Shown one piece after another: positions 1 through 8,915 of a stretch of 64,000 nucleotides of DNA. The translations under genes were made by a program, and so were the position numbers. Every line of letters starts with the position of its first letter. Position 1 is the first letter of the stretch. The stretch is from CAIVAT01 sp964525995 (GTDB lineage Bacteria; Bacteroidota; Bacteroidia; Bacteroidales; FEN-979). The stretch lies in NCBI GenBank assembly GCA_964525995.1, contig CAZGIM010000012.1, forward strand, positions 1-64,000, given 5' to 3'. The notes beneath the pieces were generated by a model that searched no databases, had not been told where the DNA came from, and saw only the letters and a program-made list of their open reading frames with translations.

Positions 1-85
1 CCATTATGTTTTTCGGATTAGCTAACGTTATAAATATACAGATGAAAATGGAAAACGAAATTTTCCCTAATCGCTATTATCTAAT

Positions 86-134
86 CGCTATTCACTATTC
101 ACTATTCACTATTCGCTATTCACTGCTCGCTAAT
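86..134. repeat. Seven tandem heptamers, consensus C(A/G)CTATT
   Basis: Seven consecutive 7-bp units (CGCTATT, CACTATT x3, CGCTATT, then degenerate CACTGCT and CGCTAAT) run without interruption just downstream of the stop of the minus-strand gene that ends at 141. A further CGCTATT copy lies at 72-78. It is intergenic, so a slippage-prone spacer is the simplest reading. I see no function. Confidence 0.7.
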
Positions 135-140
135 CTCTTC

Positions 141-506
141 TCACGGATTTACCGTCACGCTATCGACCAGGTACTTTGTATCGCCTCGCCACCAGAGCGA
201 ACCGTTTTTCTCCCGGTAATGAAGCGTCAGGAAATACCCTTCAAATTGCTCCAATTGCTTGGCGACTTTCTCATCAGCCACTGAGAAATAAAACTTTTCG
301 GATGCCAGGGTCACATTTTTATTACTCTGAACACTGCTCATTATAAGTTCACCCTCATAAGTCTTGAAAATAACGCCGCGGTAAGAGAATTTTTGCAGTA
401 GTCCTGCCCGGTGTCCTTCTGAATAGGTGAAATAAAATTTCCAATAGATAAAAATGGCTCCAATAATGACCACTGCCGAGATAAACCAGATTAAAAATTT
501 TCTCAT
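141..506 (-). CDS. Small single-pass membrane protein, uncharacterised
   Basis: A protein of about 121 residues with an N-terminal hydrophobic segment (about residues 4-22 from MRKFLIWF) followed by a soluble domain containing YSEGHRAG, GVIFKTYEGEL and a WWRGDTKYLVDSV tail. I recall small proteins with this 'YSEG.R.G ... GV.FKTYEGE' pattern as common in Bacteroidota and sometimes mislabelled as 6-phosphogluconate dehydrogenase. Nothing here supports an enzyme. The frame is open to an ATG at 536, but I chose the ATG at 506 because a TAnnTTTG promoter box (530-537) overlaps the upstream ATG, so that codon would lie outside the transcript, and because the signal-anchor then starts at the N-terminus. 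It is divergent from the acyl-CoA synthetase gene. Function unknown. Confidence 0.75.
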   Translation of the reverse strand: MRKFLIWFISAVVIIGAIFIYWKFYFTYSEGHRAGLLQKFSYRGVIFKTYEGELIMSSVQSNKNVTLASEKFYFSVADEKVAKQLEQFEGYFLTLHYREKNGSLWWRGDTKYLVDSVTVNP

Positions 507-529
507 AACAGCAGGAATTTGGGTTTTTA

Positions 530-537
530 CAAACATA
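530..537 (-). promoter_or_regulatory. Bacteroidota -7 box TATGTTTG
   Basis: On the minus strand this reads TATGTTTG, an exact match to TAnnTTTG, 23 nt before the ATG at 506. I found no TTTG -33 element at the expected distance. It decides the start codon of the gene ending at 141. Confidence 0.45.
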
Positions 538-637
538 CGAACTTGAAGCGAGCTTTAATAATCTTTTGCATTTTTTCAGAAATCATTTTGTGAATCAAAA
601 TTATTTCTGAAATTCGCAAGTTTCAAAATCCTACCGC

Positions 638-2266
638 ATGGATTCCAAGTCTACGAATCTCAACTCCGTTTTTGAATCTACCATCCGTAAAAACTGGGAG
701 CTCATGGCGCTTTCGGATTACGGTGGAGAGGCGAACACCTACCGGGAAGTGGGACAAAGGATTGCCGGAATACAATCCATTTTCAGGGATTACGGAATCC
801 GGAAAGGAGATCACATCGCCCTGCTGGGGAAAAACTCCGCATCCTGGGGGATCATCTATCTGGCCACAGTGACTTACGGTGCCGTGATCATACCGATCCT
901 TCCCGATTTCAAGCCGGCCGACCTCCACTATATCATAACCCACTCCGATTCGGTGCTGCTCTTCGTTGAGGACACCATTTTCAGGGATTTGGATTTTGAA
1001 GCGATGCCCCTGCTTCGGGCATCCCTGAAAATTCAGGATCTGACGGTTTTAGCTGAACGGGGAGCGCAGGTTGAGCGCAGTAATATCGATATCAGCCGGA
1101 TCACTCCGGAACATATCGTCTTTCCTCCATCACAGGGAGAAGATGTCGCGGTGATTTCCTATACATCCGGAACTACGGGATTTTCAAAAGGAGTTGTCCT
1201 CCAGCACAAGAGTTTATTAGGGAATATCCTGTATGCACAAAGGAATATGCCGCTCAACCCGCGTGACAAGCTCCTCTCCTTCTTACCCCTGGCCCACACC
1301 TATGGTTGCGCATTTGAATTTCTCTTTCCGTTTACCCTTGGCTGCGATATCACCTTCCTGACCAAAACCCCGTCACCCAAGATCATCATGCAAGCCTTCC
1401 AGGAGATCAGGCCCTCCCTGATCCTGTCGGTTCCGCTGGTCATCGAAAAGATCTACAAGTCGCAACTGATTCCGGCCCTGCGAAAGCCCACCATTGCTTT
1501 CATGATCCACATCCCGCTGCTTAACAAAATCATTTACAAAAAGATCCGTGATAAAATGTACGGGGTTTTCGGGGGTAATTTCAGGGAGCTGGTCATCGGC
1601 GGCGCCCCCTTCAATCCGGAAGCAGAACGGTTTTTCAGAAAGATGCGGTTCCCATTCACCGTCGGGTACGGCATGACTGAGTGCGGCCCGCTGATTTCCT
1701 ACACATCGTGGAAAACCACTGAATTAGGCGCTTCGGGAAGGGTTGTCGATGAGTTGGAAATCCGGATCGATTCAGACGATTCCGCCCGTAAATCAGGGGA
1801 GATCCAGGTTCGCGGAAATCATGTGATGTTAGGTTATTACAAAAATGAAGAAGCTACCAAAGCCGTCATCGATGATACAGGGTGGCTCCATACAGGCGAT
1901 CTCGGGGTGATAGACCAAAAGGGCAACATCTATATTAAAGGCCGCAGCAAGAGCATGATCCTGGGGGCATCGGGAAAAAACATCTATCCCGAAGAGATCG
2001 AAGCGATGCTCAACAACCGCTTTATGGTTCAGGAATCGTTGGTAATCGACCGTGATGAACGGCTCATTGCACTGATCTATCCCGACTTCGATGCCGTGGA
2101 AAAGGCCGGCCACAAACACGAAGATCTTCCCGTGATATTCAAGGAATACCTTCACGATCTCAACCACCGGTTACCGAAATATATCCGGGTGGTCGACTTC
2201 GAGATCGTCCCCAATGAATTTGAAAAGACTCCCAAGAAAAGCATTAAAAGGTTCCTGTACAAGTAG
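638..2266 (+). CDS. AMP-dependent acyl-CoA synthetase (long-chain fatty acid CoA ligase family)
   Basis: Adenylate-forming enzyme that would activate a carboxylic acid, probably a fatty acid, to an acyl-AMP and then an acyl-CoA in the cytoplasm. Visible family motifs: the phosphate-binding loop SYTSGTTGFSKG near residues 175-187, YGMTECGP near 344-351, and the hinge/C-terminal core TGDLGVIDQKGNIYIKGRSK with the catalytic-lysine region near the C-terminus (FEKTPKKSIKR). At 542 residues it is somewhat shorter than typical long-chain FadD/FAA proteins (about 560-640), but all core motifs are present. There is no signal peptide or membrane segment. It is transcribed alone: divergent from the gene on its left and followed by a hairpin terminator at 2292. 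Substrate chain length cannot be read from sequence. Confidence 0.9.
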   Translation: MDSKSTNLNSVFESTIRKNWELMALSDYGGEANTYREVGQRIAGIQSIFRDYGIRKGDHIALLGKNSASWGIIYLATVTYGAVIIPILPDFKPADLHYIITHSDSVLLFVEDTIFRDLDFEAMPLLRASLKIQDLTVLAERGAQVERSNIDISRITPEHIVFPPSQGEDVAVISYTSGTTGFSKGVVLQHKSLLGNILYAQRNMPLNPRDKLLSFLPLAHTYGCAFEFLFPFTLGCDITFLTKTPSPKIIMQAFQEIRPSLILSVPLVIEKIYKSQLIPALRKPTIAFMIHIPLLNKIIYKKIRDKMYGVFGGNFRELVIGGAPFNPEAERFFRKMRFPFTVGYGMTECGPLISYTSWKTTELGASGRVVDELEIRIDSDDSARKSGEIQVRGNHVMLGYYKNEEATKAVIDDTGWLHTGDLGVIDQKGNIYIKGRSKSMILGASGKNIYPEEIEAMLNNRFMVQESLVIDRDERLIALIYPDFDAVEKAGHKHEDLPVIFKEYLHDLNHRLPKYIRVVDFEIVPNEFEKTPKKSIKRFLYK

Positions 2267-2291
2267 GAAAGAGGACTGACTTTTACCGTCG

Positions 2292-2317
2292 ACGACCTTC
2301 TGCCAGGTCGTTTTATT
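2292..2317 (+). terminator. Rho-independent terminator after the acyl-CoA synthetase
   Basis: A perfect 7-bp stem ACGACCT/AGGTCGT (2292-2298 with 2305-2311) with a 6-nt loop is followed by a short T-rich run (TTTTATT). It lies 26 nt after the stop codon, in the right place to separate this gene from the M16 peptidase gene. Confidence 0.6.
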
Positions 2318-2381
2318 CGCGTTTTTCTCCCAATCATTGGTTTTTTTCCTAATTTTATGGGTTTTCTTATAAAACCAGACC

Positions 2382-5201
2382 ATGAAAAATTACTTGTTAA
2401 CCTGCACCCTGTTGATGCTGTTGTTCATCACCGGGTCACTTTCAGTTGCTCAGAAATACGATCTTTCACAAACGCCGCCCTTCGATCCGCTGGTCAGGAC
2501 CGGCATCCTTGATAACGGTATGCGCTATTTCATCAGGGCCAATAAACTGCCTGCCAACCGGGGTGAATTCTACATCGCGCACAATGTAGGCGCCATCCAG
2601 GAGGATGATGATCAGAACGGACTGGCCCACTTCACCGAGCATATGGCATTCAACGGAACCAAGAATTTCCCCGGAAAGAATCTTCTTGATTACCTTGCTA
2701 CCATCGGTGTGAAATTTGGCACGAATGTCAATGCAGGCACCGGACTGGAACGAACCATTTATAATCTGTCGAATGTTCCCCTACCGCGCGAAGGCATCAT
2801 CGATACGGCCCTGCTGATTCTGCACGACTGGTCGAATTATATATCCTTTGAGTCTGCCGAGATTGACCTTGAGCGCGGCGTGATCAGGGAAGAATGGCGC
2901 ATGTACGGTTCGGCGGGAGAGCGTATGAACAATGAACTGGCCCCGATCATCTACAAGGGATCGAAATATGCCAAACGGAATATCATCGGCGATACCGCCG
3001 TCATCAACCATTTCAAACATGAGACCATCCGGAACTTCTATAAAAAATGGTACCGGACCGATCTGCAGGCCATCATAGTGGTGGGCGATTTTGACGTGGA
3101 TATCGTTGAGGCCAAGATTAAAAAACTGTTCAACACCATTCCGAAAGTCGAAAATCCTGCGCCCAAAGAGGATTACGACCTTCCCGACAACACCGATCCG
3201 TTGATTGGCGTAGCTTCCGACAAGGAAGCGACCGCGACGGTGGTGAATGTAAGCTTCAAACACAAGGCCATTCCCGACAATGAGAAAAATCTGGGATACA
3301 TGCGGCTTCAACTGATCCGGTCGCTGATCAATTCGATGTTCGGACAGCGTATGATCGAATTAGCCAACAAGGAAAATCCACCCTTCCTCTTTGCCCGTAG
3401 TTATTACGGATCCTTTACCCAGACCAGGGATGCATTCACCGCGATGGCCCAGGCATCAAACAACCAATCGCTTCAAGCCCTTACTGCTTTGCTTACCGAG
3501 ATGAACAGAGCGGGACAATATGGTTTTACTCCCGGGGAGTTCGACCGCGCCAAAGCCGAACTGAACCGGCAGTACGAATCGCGTTATCTCGACCGCGACA
3601 GACGCAAGAACCGGGAACTGGTGTATCCCAACATAGCCTGGTTTATGAACCGCACACCCAATCCCGGACTTGAATTCGAATACGATTTTACCATGGCCGA
3701 ACTGCCCGGGATCACTCTGGATGAAACCAACGCGGAAGTAAAAAAATACCTGCGCAACGACAATCAGATCGTGACGGTAACCGGTCCCGATAAACCCGGG
3801 GTGACCCTCCCCTCAACAGATGAGATCGTAGGTGTGATCGGAACCTGCGCGAAGATGAAAATCGAACCCTATGTTGATGCCTTGTCATCAAAAACACTGA
3901 TCAACCGGGAGCCGGTCCCCGGCACGGTTGTCAAATCGGCCGATAATGAGGTCTTTGGAGCTACCGAATGGACCTTATCGAATGGTATCCGGGTGGTTTT
4001 CAAGCCCACCGACAACAAAGAAGATGAGTTGATCATCCGCGGTTTCTCTCCCGGCGGAATCAGTCTGCTTCGTGATGATCTGGTCCATCCGGCCGAGCTG
4101 TTTTCGAGTGCCGTAAACCAGATGGGACTCGGTCCCTTTTCACGGACCGAACTGACCAAGCTTCTTGCCGGCAAGCGCGCCAGCCTCCAGCCGGGATTGT
4201 CGAGCGAACAGGAAATGATCAATGCCCGTACCTCGCCGAAAGACCTGGAAACTGCACTTCAACTGATCTATGTCTTTTTCACCAATCCACGCTGGGATGA
4301 AACCGATTTCAAAACATGGCTTGACCGGTTGAAATCAAACTATATCAATGCTGCGTCCGAACCACGGACGGCCTTTAGCGATACCATCGCGGTGATGATG
4401 AGCAACCATCACCCGCGTGCTGTTCCCATCTCCTATAAAACCCTCGACGATATCACCCTCGATAAGCTGAAAACCATTTACAAGAAATCGTTTGCCGATG
4501 CCGGATCCTTCACCTTCCTGTTTGTCGGTAAAATAGATCCGACCGCACAGAAAGCCCTGATCGAAAAATACCTGGGATCACTACCCACCGAGAAGCGCGA
4601 TAAGAAGTGGAAGGACGACGGGGTTAGGCCGCCAACCGGCAAAGTGGTCAATGACTTTAAACGGGAGAATAAAACTCCGCGCACTTCCATATTTGTGAAC
4701 TTCAACGGCCCGGTCGAATATACTCCGGCAAACAAACTTTTAGGCGCGGCCCTGCGTCATATTCTGGAGCTCAGGTACGTTCAGTCGATACGTGAAGATG
4801 AAGGAGGAACTTACAGCGTCAGAGCCTCCTGGAACCTCGAAAGATATCCCGAACCGGGATTCATGCTGAATATCAGTTTTGACACCGACCCAGCAAAAGC
4901 CGACAAGCTGATCGAAATCGTGCACCGGGAGATTACCAAAATCGTGGAACGGGGCCCAACCGATCTGGATCTTCAAAAAGCACGCGAATACCTGCTAAAA
5001 CAAAGGCCGGAGGACATGAAGGAGAACGGTTGGTGGTCGAATATCCTGTTTGATCAATACTTTAATGGACTGAATTACCTGACCGGTTATGAGAAAATGG
5101 TGTTAGGCCTGAATTTGAAATCGATTCATGACTTTGCCGCCAAAACGCTGACCAAAACCAATGAAGTCCAGGTGGTCATGCGACCTGACGGACAGGAATG
5201 A
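2382..5201 (+). CDS. Periplasmic M16 family zinc metallopeptidase (pitrilysin/insulinase type)
   Basis: A 939-residue secreted peptidase. The signal peptide is residues 1-23 (hydrophobic core LLMLLFITG, cleavage after SVAQ-like residues). The first M16 domain carries the inverted zinc motif HFTEH at residues 83-87, and Glu164 (in IDLERGV) lies 81 residues after the first His, the spacing expected for the third zinc ligand in pitrilysins. The second half (after about residue 525) is the inactive M16 C-domain type, with the late segment GGTYSVRASW matching the substrate-binding R/Y region of the family. The length fits a two-lobe single-chain M16B/PqqL-like protein. The next gene starts 46 nt downstream without a visible terminator, so an operon with the HdeD-like protein is plausible. 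The protein probably degrades peptides in the periplasm. Confidence 0.92.
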   Translation: MKNYLLTCTLLMLLFITGSLSVAQKYDLSQTPPFDPLVRTGILDNGMRYFIRANKLPANRGEFYIAHNVGAIQEDDDQNGLAHFTEHMAFNGTKNFPGKNLLDYLATIGVKFGTNVNAGTGLERTIYNLSNVPLPREGIIDTALLILHDWSNYISFESAEIDLERGVIREEWRMYGSAGERMNNELAPIIYKGSKYAKRNIIGDTAVINHFKHETIRNFYKKWYRTDLQAIIVVGDFDVDIVEAKIKKLFNTIPKVENPAPKEDYDLPDNTDPLIGVASDKEATATVVNVSFKHKAIPDNEKNLGYMRLQLIRSLINSMFGQRMIELANKENPPFLFARSYYGSFTQTRDAFTAMAQASNNQSLQALTALLTEMNRAGQYGFTPGEFDRAKAELNRQYESRYLDRDRRKNRELVYPNIAWFMNRTPNPGLEFEYDFTMAELPGITLDETNAEVKKYLRNDNQIVTVTGPDKPGVTLPSTDEIVGVIGTCAKMKIEPYVDALSSKTLINREPVPGTVVKSADNEVFGATEWTLSNGIRVVFKPTDNKEDELIIRGFSPGGISLLRDDLVHPAELFSSAVNQMGLGPFSRTELTKLLAGKRASLQPGLSSEQEMINARTSPKDLETALQLIYVFFTNPRWDETDFKTWLDRLKSNYINAASEPRTAFSDTIAVMMSNHHPRAVPISYKTLDDITLDKLKTIYKKSFADAGSFTFLFVGKIDPTAQKALIEKYLGSLPTEKRDKKWKDDGVRPPTGKVVNDFKRENKTPRTSIFVNFNGPVEYTPANKLLGAALRHILELRYVQSIREDEGGTYSVRASWNLERYPEPGFMLNISFDTDPAKADKLIEIVHREITKIVERGPTDLDLQKAREYLLKQRPEDMKENGWWSNILFDQYFNGLNYLTGYEKMVLGLNLKSIHDFAAKTLTKTNEVQVVMRPDGQE

Positions 5202-5247
5202 TGCGGAATGATGTAACAGCTCTCTCATTATTTAAAAAATCAGATCT

Positions 5248-5826
5248 ATGGAATCAAAAGGATTTAAAAACTGGTGGTTTTTAGCCCTGAACGGGCTGGT
5301 GCTCATGGCTTTCGGATTGCTGGTTCTCTTTTTCGACCAGGAACAGATCAAGCAGTTAATCCACTATTTCGGTATTATCGTCCTGGTAATCGGTGCAATC
5401 CTTTTGCTGTTTGGCATCAACAATCTGAGGCGTGACAAATCAGGCACGGTGATCCTGATTGAGTCAATTGCCGCCATCGCAATTGGGCTGGCATTAATTT
5501 TCTACCCTCAGGCCTCTCTTGCCCTGTTCCTGATCATGACCGGCATCTGGATTATCATCGTTGGGATCATCCAAATGGTCATCCTGGTCAACATCAAACG
5601 CATGCTCAACAACAAGAATATCCTTTTTATAAACGGATTGCTGACGGTCGGGCTTGGGATTGCCCTGCTCTTTAATCCTTTCCTGTGGGGTGTTTTTCTG
5701 ATCAAACTGATTGCCGTGATGTCAACCTTGTTTGGTTTGGTACTGATCTATTTTTCCTTTGTCCTTCGTACTGTTAAAAAGATAGAGGAGACTGAAAAGA
5801 GCATTACTCCCAACGACCGAACATGA
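5248..5826 (+). CDS. HdeD-like (DUF308) polytopic membrane protein
   Basis: A 192-residue protein of almost pure hydrophobic segments: six transmembrane helices at about residues 9-29, 37-57, 67-87, 89-113, 124-143 and 148-172, with Gly-rich helices typical of the DUF308/HdeD family. HdeD is linked to acid resistance in enterobacteria; for Bacteroidota members the role is not established, so I call the family and not the function. Its stop codon overlaps the start of the following histidine kinase gene (ATGA at 5823-5826), so the two are translationally coupled and may act together in envelope sensing. Confidence 0.82.
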   Translation: MESKGFKNWWFLALNGLVLMAFGLLVLFFDQEQIKQLIHYFGIIVLVIGAILLLFGINNLRRDKSGTVILIESIAAIAIGLALIFYPQASLALFLIMTGIWIIIVGIIQMVILVNIKRMLNNKNILFINGLLTVGLGIALLFNPFLWGVFLIKLIAVMSTLFGLVLIYFSFVLRTVKKIEETEKSITPNDRT

Positions 5827-8800
5827 AGCGCCTGAAAGGTCTGATACTGCTATTTTTCCTGACGGCAGGGCCGGTTGTGGCACAGCACTATTTCACCCGG
5901 ACCTATACGATTGCCGACGGACTTCCTGCGACGCCGGTATATAGCCTTACCCAGGACACGTCAGGGGTGATGTGGTTTGCCACACGGTCGGGAATTTCAA
6001 GCTACGACGGGACTGTATGGAAGAATTACACCCGGAAAGAAGGACTTTCATCATACGGTTATTCCTGGATATATTGCGATGAAAAGGGAACGATCTGGGC
6101 ATTTCCGAATAACGGTGAACTCATCGCCGAAAGCTTTGACGGCAAGGTCTGGAACCGATATCCGGTTTCCAATCAACCCACCCATACCATTTTCTATGGT
6201 GATTTCGGAGTATTTTACGAGGACGGAGCCCCCGTGCTGGTTGCAGCAGCTTTCGACTCCGGAATCTACCTGTGCAGGAACCGGGAGTGGCGTCGTTTAA
6301 ATCCCGGAAATAATGTTCCGGCGAAAGTCTTCAACGGACTGAGCATCTATGCCGGCCAGATCTATTGCGCTACCGATCAGGGCCTGTATGTCATCAAAAA
6401 GGACAAATGGTACCCTTTTTCACCGCAGGTCAAACTGCCATCAAAGGATATTGTTACCGTCCTGGCCGTTAAAAATCCGGCTCCTTCAAATCCCCGGGTC
6501 CGGGTGTGGCTCATGGGTGAAAAATGGATTGGATATATCGAGGAAAATCGGTTTGTACAGATTACCCCGAATTACAAATTCAGCCTCCGGCAACAATGGG
6601 AAAACTCATTCATTACTGCTGATGAGGCAGGGAATATTTTCTTCGGAAGTCCGTATTATGTTTATAATTATCTCGTCTCCCAGGATAAATTATTGGTTTT
6701 TAATCATAAAAACAGCCTGATTTCAGAAGGTGCAACCGATGTTTTCGTTGACCGGGAACGCAACACCTGGTTTACCGGATATCGGGGCATTACACGCATA
6801 CCTTCGCCCCGGTTTGTACATTATACCAATAATGAAGGCCTTTATGACAGCGAAGTTTCGGCTGCGCTGGAACTTAGTCCGGGATCCTTTGTATTTGGCC
6901 ATAACGGGGTTCTATCCTATTTAAAAAATGGGAAGTTTGATTATCTGAATCTGGATTACACAGGTTCGAGCGGGATCCATGAGACCCGCATCATAGATTT
7001 GGATCTGGACCGGTCTGGAAATCTCTGGGCTGCAGCGTCATCATTAGGTGTTGCAAGAATTGATAAAAACAGAAAAATCACCTGGTTTCATCCCGACCGG
7101 TCTGACAAGGAATATTTCAGTTCTATTCTCATGGCCGGTGACGGGACGCTTTATGCCTCTACCCAAAAAGGGTTATACCGGTTTCTGAACAATCATTTCT
7201 ACCCGGTGAATCTGCCAATCGATACCCATTTCTATATTAGGAAGTTGTTCAGGGGCAACGGTAACAGTATTTTCCTGGGCTCTTTAAGTTCGGGGTTGGT
7301 TGAACTCAATCTCAACGGCTCCATTAAGACTTACACGGCTCCGGATAAAGCCGGTAACAGCATTTTTTCGTTTTTTATTGACTCGCAGGACCGGTACTGG
7401 GTAGGCACGGCCGATGGGTTATACCGGATCGAGGATGACAAACTTACAAAGTATATAAAGGGGAACTTTCGTATTGACGATGCAGTATATCTGATCCTTG
7501 AAGATGGATTGGGCCGGCTCTGGTTCGGTACCAATGTCGGCATCTATCGCTGGGACGGCGGCAGGCTCGATCACTTCATGGTCAATGACGGCCTGACTGG
7601 ACTGGAAGTAAACCGGGATGCCGGTTTCATTGATTCGCAAAACAATATCTGGTTCGGAACGATAAACGGGGTGACGATCTATCAACCGGCTTATGATTAT
7701 GATCTTCGTCAGGTTCCGCCTCCCCGTGTGCAACTAATATCGATGTTGATCAAAACCGACACTATACCGGTATCGGATAATATAACCCTGTCGTCGGATC
7801 AGAACACCCTCGACTTCACATTCAGGGCGGTATCTTTTATTGATGAAAAACAGGTCTTTTACAAAACCTTTTTAGAAGGCTATGATTCCGACTGGTCGGC
7901 AGAGTTCCATCTTGCCGACAATGAGTACCGGTATCACAATCTGCGTCCGGGTACCTACCGGTTTCACGTGAAAGCCCGCAACGCATTGGGCATCTGGAGT
8001 GAACCCGTAAGTTCGGGGGTCATTAAAATCAGTCAACCTATCTATTTTCAAATCTGGTTTATTATACTTGCCCTGATCTTTATCGGATTGATGGTCTATG
8101 CGATTGTGCGGTATTTTCTGATGACACGGTACAATCTCCGGCTGGAACAAACTGTCGCGGAGCGGACTAATGAGCTCAGGTTATCGGAACAGAAGCTTCA
8201 GCAGAGTAACCAGGCCAAAGACCGGTTTTTTTCAATCATCGCGCATGACCTGAAAAGTCCGTTCAACGCTATACTTGGTTTTTTGGATATCCTTACTGAT
8301 AAGAATTACCTCCTTACCAAGCAGGACCAGGAACGAATCCTGGGGAACACTAAAAAAGCTGCCACCCATACGGCCGATTTACTGGAAAATCTTTTAGCCT
8401 GGTCGCGTACCCAACGAAAGGAGATCACACTGAATCGTGAAACCTTTGACCTGACTGCATTGGTTCAGGAAAATATGCGATTATTAGAACCCGTGGCAAA
8501 AAATAAAAATATCGTTTTGAATATGACCGTTAAGGAGTCGTTCAGTGTTTTTGCCGATCGGAACATGATCAACACGGTAATCCGCAATCTCATCTCCAAT
8601 GCCATCAAGTTCACCTTTCCCGGGGGTAATATCCGGATTATGATCAGTCAGAATCATAACGAGATTCTCACGACCGTCGCCGATAATGGGTGTGGTATGA
8701 CAGACCAGGTTTCCGGAAAGTTGTTCAAACTGGATGAACAGGTTTCCACAAAAGGAACCAACAATGAATCAGGAACCGGCCTGGGGCTGATCCTCTGTCA

Positions 8801-8891
8801 TGACTTCATCATCCTTAACCATGGCCGGATATGGGTTGAGAGCGAACTGGGTGTCGGAAGTTCTTTTCACTTCACCCTGCCAATGGCGTGA
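5823..8891 (+). CDS. Sensor histidine kinase with periplasmic two-component-regulator propeller
   Basis: A 1,022-residue membrane kinase. Signal peptide about 1-21 (ending VVAQ). Residues about 25-640 form repeated seven-bladed-propeller (Reg_prop) motifs of the type 'GLPATPVYSLTQDTSGVMWFAT' with recurring GxxWFGT. Residues about 665-735 are a Y_Y_Y domain (YDSDWSAEF, LRPGTYRFHVKARN). One transmembrane helix lies at about 743-765. The kinase core has His808 in FFSIIAHDLKSPFNAI, the N-box NLISNAIKFT, DNGCGMT and GTGLGL. This is the sensor architecture of Bacteroidota hybrid two-component systems used in polysaccharide sensing, but it stops after the ATPase domain: there is no receiver and no AraC-type helix-turn-helix, so it needs a partner encoded elsewhere. 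It is the last gene of the plus-strand run and converges on the FG-GAP gene with a gap of only 24 nt. Confidence 0.93.
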   Translation: MKRLKGLILLFFLTAGPVVAQHYFTRTYTIADGLPATPVYSLTQDTSGVMWFATRSGISSYDGTVWKNYTRKEGLSSYGYSWIYCDEKGTIWAFPNNGELIAESFDGKVWNRYPVSNQPTHTIFYGDFGVFYEDGAPVLVAAAFDSGIYLCRNREWRRLNPGNNVPAKVFNGLSIYAGQIYCATDQGLYVIKKDKWYPFSPQVKLPSKDIVTVLAVKNPAPSNPRVRVWLMGEKWIGYIEENRFVQITPNYKFSLRQQWENSFITADEAGNIFFGSPYYVYNYLVSQDKLLVFNHKNSLISEGATDVFVDRERNTWFTGYRGITRIPSPRFVHYTNNEGLYDSEVSAALELSPGSFVFGHNGVLSYLKNGKFDYLNLDYTGSSGIHETRIIDLDLDRSGNLWAAASSLGVARIDKNRKITWFHPDRSDKEYFSSILMAGDGTLYASTQKGLYRFLNNHFYPVNLPIDTHFYIRKLFRGNGNSIFLGSLSSGLVELNLNGSIKTYTAPDKAGNSIFSFFIDSQDRYWVGTADGLYRIEDDKLTKYIKGNFRIDDAVYLILEDGLGRLWFGTNVGIYRWDGGRLDHFMVNDGLTGLEVNRDAGFIDSQNNIWFGTINGVTIYQPAYDYDLRQVPPPRVQLISMLIKTDTIPVSDNITLSSDQNTLDFTFRAVSFIDEKQVFYKTFLEGYDSDWSAEFHLADNEYRYHNLRPGTYRFHVKARNALGIWSEPVSSGVIKISQPIYFQIWFIILALIFIGLMVYAIVRYFLMTRYNLRLEQTVAERTNELRLSEQKLQQSNQAKDRFFSIIAHDLKSPFNAILGFLDILTDKNYLLTKQDQERILGNTKKAATHTADLLENLLAWSRTQRKEITLNRETFDLTALVQENMRLLEPVAKNKNIVLNMTVKESFSVFADRNMINTVIRNLISNAIKFTFPGGNIRIMISQNHNEILTTVADNGCGMTDQVSGKLFKLDEQVSTKGTNNESGTGLGLILCHDFIILNHGRIWVESELGVGSSFHFTLPMA

Positions 8892-8915
8892 TCCTGAAAC
8901 ACAGGCTCAAAAAGT

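Noticed and set aside
6..284. 92-codon plus-strand frame at the left end
   Set aside because: Most of it is the translation of the heptamer repeat (YSLFTIRYSLL) and antisense of the small membrane protein gene; no promoter or family.
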